DNA of 64,000 nucleotides from Mesorhizobium kowhaii (lineage in GTDB: Bacteria > Pseudomonadota > Alphaproteobacteria > Rhizobiales > Rhizobiaceae), in the NCBI RefSeq assembly GCF_003253745.1, contig NZ_MZXV01000070.1, forward strand, positions 225,639 through 289,638, read 5' to 3'. Made by a program: the position numbers and the translations under genes. Position 1 is the stretch's first letter, and each line of letters opens with the position of its first letter. A model generated the notes under the pieces. The model did not search any database and was not told the DNA's origin. It worked only from the letters and a program-made list of their open reading frames with translations. Shown in pieces: positions 60,578-64,000 of this stretch.

Positions 60578-60977
60578 GTTAATCCCTCGGCGGAGCGGCG
60601 TTCGTTACACGCTGCCCGAAATTGTTGAAGGGGAACTCATACGTCTTTGTCCGGCCTTTATACCTCATGCACATTGCCCCGCCGCCTTGGCCATTTGCAT
60701 GACCTCTGTTGCAAAGATCGATCGTCCCTTCCAGTCAAGCGCTAGCTCAGCCCGATCCATTGTTAGCCAGCGCTTTCCGTCACAGCAAGGGTCTCGCGGT
60801 CGCCCTGGATCAGGGGGTTGCGAACAAGCGTTCCCGTCGACTCAATCGCTGACGCACAAACTCCGCCGCGATATCGAGGGTTCGGCGCGAACCAAGGGGG
60901 CGCCTTAAGCCTAGGATTTTTCAATGCGTTTGGCCCATGCGCGCCATTTCGATGTCGACCAAAAGTAGTTGCTTATG

Positions 60978-61001
60978 GTCAACAATTAATAAATTGTTAA
61001 C
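60978..61001. promoter_or_regulatory. AT-rich inverted repeat
   Basis: GTCAACAATT (60978-60987) and AATTGTTAAC (60992-61001) pair with one mismatch around a 4-base AATA centre, inside a locally AT-rich stretch running to about 61040. It is about 400 bases before the glycosyltransferase start and 770 bases before the plus-strand gene start, so an operator is possible but unproven. Confidence 0.4.
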
Positions 61002-61190
61002 TTGGTTATTTACAACTTGCTAATTTTAGATTTTACTAATGCCTTGTGCATGGGAGGGTAGCCGTGGACCGGGCAGATGGCCTGTCGGTCTGCGCAGTCT
61101 GCGAAGCCAGGAGAGTGTCTGGAGCAAGTCACTTTGTGCGTGAGGGCGCGCAGAGAGTGTTTGGTGACGTGCAAGAGAAGACGTCGTACT

Positions 61191-61228
61191 GCCTTGAACT
61201 CAAGGCCGTATCGCCTTGAACTCAAGGC
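61191..61228. repeat. Pair of identical 16-base palindromes
   Basis: GCCTTGAACTCAAGGC occurs at 61191-61206 and again at 61213-61228, a 22-base period. Each copy is itself an inverted repeat (GCCTTGA / TCAAGGC around AC). Two-turn spacing suggests cooperative binding of a dimeric regulator controlling the divergent surface-glycoprotein genes. Confidence 0.5.
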
Positions 61229-61771
61229 CAGCGTTTTCCCAACCTGATGTTCCCCCGCAAGTAGTTCGGTTCCCTCGCAAGTCGTCGTCGAGAAATCGGG
61301 ATACGCGTGACGGGAGTTGGCTGTGGTTGGTGTGATACCAGGTACGAAACGATGCGCCCGCGACGCGGGTTTCCGCTTCGATCAACCCCTCAATTGTCGG
61401 CAGCTGGCCGCCAGCGAAGATTGCCTGGCGATTGATGGGTATTCCTCGGCGCCCTGTAGACCACTGCGCACCTGTGGACGCCACACTCACCTCAGTGAAG
61501 ACAAGCGGGGCGCCGTTCGATCGAGCGGCACGAAGAGGCCATCAAGCCTTGCCCGCCCGTCTCGCCGTCCTGCGCGTCGCCGGTTGGCTCACGGAGCTGC
61601 TGGCAGCCTGGGTCAAGACTTTGTCGATACGCCGATGCGCCCGGCTCGAGTGCCGATAGAAGCTCGACTGGCCTCAGCGAGCGCGTGCGCTCGGCGGCGA
61701 TTGAAACCAGTGATTGAAACTAAGGGTACGAAACAAGCAGCGGCACGGCGGCCGCGACCAGGGAGAACATG

Positions 61772-62086
61772 ATGAGCTACACGGCAGGTTTTGCGGTCAT
61801 GGAAGTCACCGTTCGGGGCGTTTTGCCGATCGGCGACACGACCGACAATGCAACTTACTTCATTCTGGACACGGCCAGGAGCGCGATCGTCGGTCAGGTC
61901 GTTCTTCCCAGAGCCGTCAAGCGAAGCCTTGGTGTCGCTCTCACCGTCAAGGTCCCAACCACCGCCGGCTCACTTGCCATTGGGACGTTTGACGATGGCG
62001 GGAATTTTGAGGTCGCCAGCTTCCTTCGCGTAGAGACCCCTGCCGTTGAACGTCCCGACGGCGCGGTCGGATCGTCCGGAAGATGA
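61772..62086 (+). CDS. Small protein sharing the beta domain of the collagen-like protein
   Basis: This protein of about 104 residues starts at the second of two adjacent ATG codons (GGGAG 6 bases upstream; the first, 61769, is 3 bases from it). Its segment SYTAGFAVMEVTVRGVLPIG then ATYFILDT aligns with SYTGVLAIGNLTLTGTITGP then TYYLVDT in the large protein 91 bases downstream, over about 90 residues. So it is a stand-alone copy of that beta-strand-rich domain. No signal peptide is visible. It may be an assembly partner, cap or trimerisation unit for the larger protein. Its family was not recognised. Confidence 0.78.
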   Translation: MSYTAGFAVMEVTVRGVLPIGDTTDNATYFILDTARSAIVGQVVLPRAVKRSLGVALTVKVPTTAGSLAIGTFDDGGNFEVASFLRVETPAVERPDGAVGSSGR

Positions 62087-62177
62087 CGGCCCCCAAGCTC
62101 ATTGTCCCCAGCGCTCGCCGGCCAGGCCGGTGGGCGGTTTCCCCGTGAATTGAATTCGAAGCCAACAGGAGCCAGTC

Positions 62178-64000
62178 ATGGCCCGTGCCTCTGAAATTCT
62201 TTTTGTCGACCCTTCAGTTTCCGACCTCCAGGCTGTTCTCGGCAACCTGCGATCCGAGGTTCAAGCGATTGTGCTCGACGGCCGCCGGCCGGCGGCGCAG
62301 CAGATCGCTGCCGCGCTCGCAGGGCACGCAGGGCTCGATGCGGTGCACGTCATCGCACATGGCGCGTCTGGGCGGATCAGCTTCACTGCAGGGGAGTGGT
62401 CATCAGCCACATTGAAGGCAGAGGCTGAGGATCTTGCCGCAATCGGCCGGGCGCTTGCCGCGGACGGCGAACTGCGGCTGTGGAGCTGTCAAACGGCATC
62501 GGGGAATGCTGGCGAGACCTTCGTTGTGGCGCTGGAAGAGGCCGTCGGCGCGGACGTCTGCGCATCGAGATCGCTGGTTGGCGCGGCCGCCCTGGGCGGC
62601 GCATGGGAACTGTCCGCACGCGTGAACGCGTCCACGCCCCTGCCGCCGCTGACCCCGGATGGGGTGGCAAGTTACACCGGGGTACTTGCAATAGGTAATC
62701 TGACACTCACGGGCACGATAACTGGCCCTGGCAACAGCAGTAACGTCAACACGTATTATCTTGTGGATACGTCACTCACTCCTGATACAGTTGTTGGAAG
62801 TTTTCAGCTTCCATCAGCAACTAACGGATTGGTTTTTGCGTTTCAAGTAACCATTACGATTCCTATCGTTGGTGATGAATATACGATTTACAACGCCAAC
62901 TTTGGTGTGATGGGCACACTTGTTCCCACTGGTCCTAATACTTATCTTTTCACGGGCGGTGCTGCCAATCCCACTAACAACAATAACTTCAACGGGGGCA
63001 GTTTGACTGTCACGAGTCAAACAGGCGCGACAGGAGCCACAGGCGCCACGGGCGCAACAGGTACGACAGGTTCAACAGGTTCAACAGGTACGACAGGTAC
63101 GACAGGTTCAACGGGTTCGACAGGTTCGACCGGCGCTACGGGTACTACTGGGACCACAGGGTCGACTGGCGCGACCGGCGCTACCGGTGCAACTGGGGCC
63201 ACGGGTGCAACCGGGGCGACAGGAGCCACAGGCGCTACTGGCGACACCGGTGCGACTGGCTCTACCGGTGCGACTGGTGGTACCGGCTCGACTGGCGACA
63301 CCGGCGATACCGGTGCGACTGGCTCTACCGGCGCGACTGGTGGTACCGGCGCGACTGGCGCCACGGGTTCGACCGGCTCGACTGGCGATACCGGCGCGAC
63401 TGGCTCTACCGGCGCGACTGGTGGGACTGGCGCTACGGGTTCTACCGGTGCGACCGGCTCGACTGGTGCAACTGGTGAAACCGGCGCGACTGGTGGTACC
63501 GGCGCGACTGGCGCCACGGGTTCTACCGGTGCGACAGGCTCGACTGGTGCGACTGGTGAAACCGGCGCGACTGGTGGTACCGGCGCGACCGGCTCTACAG
63601 GAGCAACTGGTGAAACCGGCGCGACCGGCGCCACGGGTTCTACCGGTGCGACTGGTGAAACCGGTGCGACCGGCGGTACCGGCGCAACTGGTGCGACCGG
63701 CTCTACAGGAGCAACTGGTGAAACCGGTGCGACTGGCTCGACCGGAGCGACCGGCCAGACCGGAGCGACTGGCCAGACTGGTGCGACTGGTGAAACCGGT
63801 GCGACTGGCTCGACCGGAGCGACAGGCTCGACCGGAGCAACCGGCCAGACTGGTGCGACCGGCCAGACCGGAGCGACTGGCCAGACCGGAGCGACCGGCC
63901 AGACCGGAGCAACCGGCTCGACCGGAGCGACCGGCCAGACTGGTGCGACCGGCCAGACTGGTGCGACTGGCGAGACTGGTGCGACTGGCTCGACCGGAGC
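62178..64000 (+). CDS. DUF4347 protein with collagen-like Gly-X-Thr repeats (partial)
   Basis: The frame is open from ATG 62178 to the right edge, giving 607 residues of a longer protein. Residues 1-165 match DUF4347 (LRSEVQAIVLDGRRP, VHVIAHGASGRISF, ELRLWSCQTASGNAGETF), a domain at the N terminus of very large secreted adhesins. Residues about 166-280 form a beta domain shared with the small gene upstream. From residue 283 the protein is an uninterrupted Gly-X-Thr repeat (X = Ala, Ser, Thr, Asp, Glu, Gly, Gln). No signal peptide is seen, as is common for type I secretion substrates whose signal lies at the C terminus. It is probably an exported, glycosylated surface fibre. Confidence 0.9.
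   Translation, partial: MARASEILFVDPSVSDLQAVLGNLRSEVQAIVLDGRRPAAQQIAAALAGHAGLDAVHVIAHGASGRISFTAGEWSSATLKAEAEDLAAIGRALAADGELRLWSCQTASGNAGETFVVALEEAVGADVCASRSLVGAAALGGAWELSARVNASTPLPPLTPDGVASYTGVLAIGNLTLTGTITGPGNSSNVNTYYLVDTSLTPDTVVGSFQLPSATNGLVFAFQVTITIPIVGDEYTIYNANFGVMGTLVPTGPNTYLFTGGAANPTNNNNFNGGSLTVTSQTGATGATGATGATGTTGSTGSTGTTGTTGSTGSTGSTGATGTTGTTGSTGATGATGATGATGATGATGATGATGDTGATGSTGATGGTGSTGDTGDTGATGSTGATGGTGATGATGSTGSTGDTGATGSTGATGGTGATGSTGATGSTGATGETGATGGTGATGATGSTGATGSTGATGETGATGGTGATGSTGATGETGATGATGSTGATGETGATGGTGATGATGSTGATGETGATGSTGATGQTGATGQTGATGETGATGSTGATGSTGATGQTGATGQTGATGQTGATGQTGATGSTGATGQTGATGQTGATGETGATGSTG
63024..64000 (+). repeat. Nine-base and longer tandem repeats encoding collagen-like Gly-X-Thr triplets
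   Basis: About 108 consecutive triplets with Gly in position 1 and Thr in position 3 run to the window edge. Higher-order units recur, such as GAT-GST-GAT-GET and GAT-GQT, with variable synonymous codons early on and more homogeneous ones after about 63700, suggesting recent expansion by slippage or recombination. Proline and lysine are absent, so stabilisation would rely on Thr, possibly glycosylated. Confidence 0.92.

Larger units (their letters stand above)
60578..61768. other. Long divergent intergenic region (1191 bases)
   Basis: No gene is supported in this gap between the triple glycosyltransferase (minus) and the small surface-type protein (plus). Frames of up to about 150 codons exist but lack homology and normal composition. 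It holds an AT-rich palindrome (60978-61001) and a pair of 16-base palindromes (61191-61228), listed separately. Decayed gene remnants cannot be excluded. Confidence 0.5.

Noticed and set aside
61317..61772. Frame of 151 codons before the small surface-type gene
   Set aside because: No homology, Arg-rich composition and no ribosome binding site; probably non-coding or decayed.
63017..63634. Long minus-strand frame reading as a Pro/Val/Ala-rich repeat protein
   Set aside because: It is the complement of the collagen-like Gly-X-Thr repeat; the plus-strand frame has a start signal, DUF4347 domain and continuous coding logic.
63024..64000. Possible CRISPR-like or satellite array
   Set aside because: Period is nine bases with in-frame Gly-X-Thr coding; there are no spacers and no cas genes.

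Overview
The window reads as chromosome or symbiosis-island type DNA of a high-GC alphaproteobacterium, most likely a Rhizobiales member close to Mesorhizobium. This is inferred from the gene families (HcnABC/opine-oxidase-like trios, dipeptide-type ABC transporters with fused ATPases, an N-methylproline demethylase-like enzyme) and from an intergenic palindromic unit at 53594-53696 that looks like those of Mesorhizobium. No rRNA, tRNA, CRISPR array or intact insertion sequence was seen.

Region 1 (1-14.2 kb) is a specialised-metabolism locus, nearly all on the minus strand. In transcription order it holds two paired leader-like proteins (13222-12115), two SPASM-type radical SAM enzymes (12102-9560), an AT-rich break, an unrecognised beta-domain protein, a third radical SAM enzyme, a second pair of leader-like proteins with a Val/Ala-rich segment and a coiled coil (7250-6093), a RiPP maturation radical SAM protein 1-type enzyme (6077-4131) and an alpha/beta hydrolase (4121-2544). 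After a second AT-rich break come a small helical protein and the start of a nonribosomal peptide synthetase running off the left edge. A divergent SdpI-type membrane protein (13443-14192) is an immunity candidate. Four radical SAM enzymes with four precursor-like proteins of 172-181 residues is the first system worth pursuing.

Region 2 (14.2-53.5 kb) is a catabolic block for amino-acid-, amine-, betaine- or opine-like compounds. It contains two complete dipeptide-family ABC transporters (14-24 kb minus; 33-39 kb plus), six FAD amine/amino-acid oxidoreductases, an HcnABC-like trio followed by an M19-dipeptidase relative lacking most metal ligands, an N-methylproline demethylase-like flavoprotein, two HAD hydrolases, an aminotransferase, succinate-semialdehyde and aldehyde dehydrogenases, tartrate/malate and hydroxyacid dehydrogenases, an ArgE-like deacylase, two tandem-GNAT paralogues and MarR, LysR and Lrp regulators. 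Operator-like repeats lie near the MarR and Lrp genes.

Region 3 (53.5-64 kb) looks like a surface-glycoprotein locus. On the plus strand a small protein and a DUF4347 protein share one domain; the latter continues into a collagen-like Gly-X-Thr repeat running off the right edge. Divergent from them are a 934-residue triple glycosyltransferase whose middle and C-terminal parts resemble animal procollagen galactosyltransferases, a glycosyltransferase-FkbM methyltransferase fusion, a class I methyltransferase and a secreted HELGH zinc-protease candidate. A collagen-like protein beside a collagen-glycosyltransferase-like enzyme is the second system worth pursuing.
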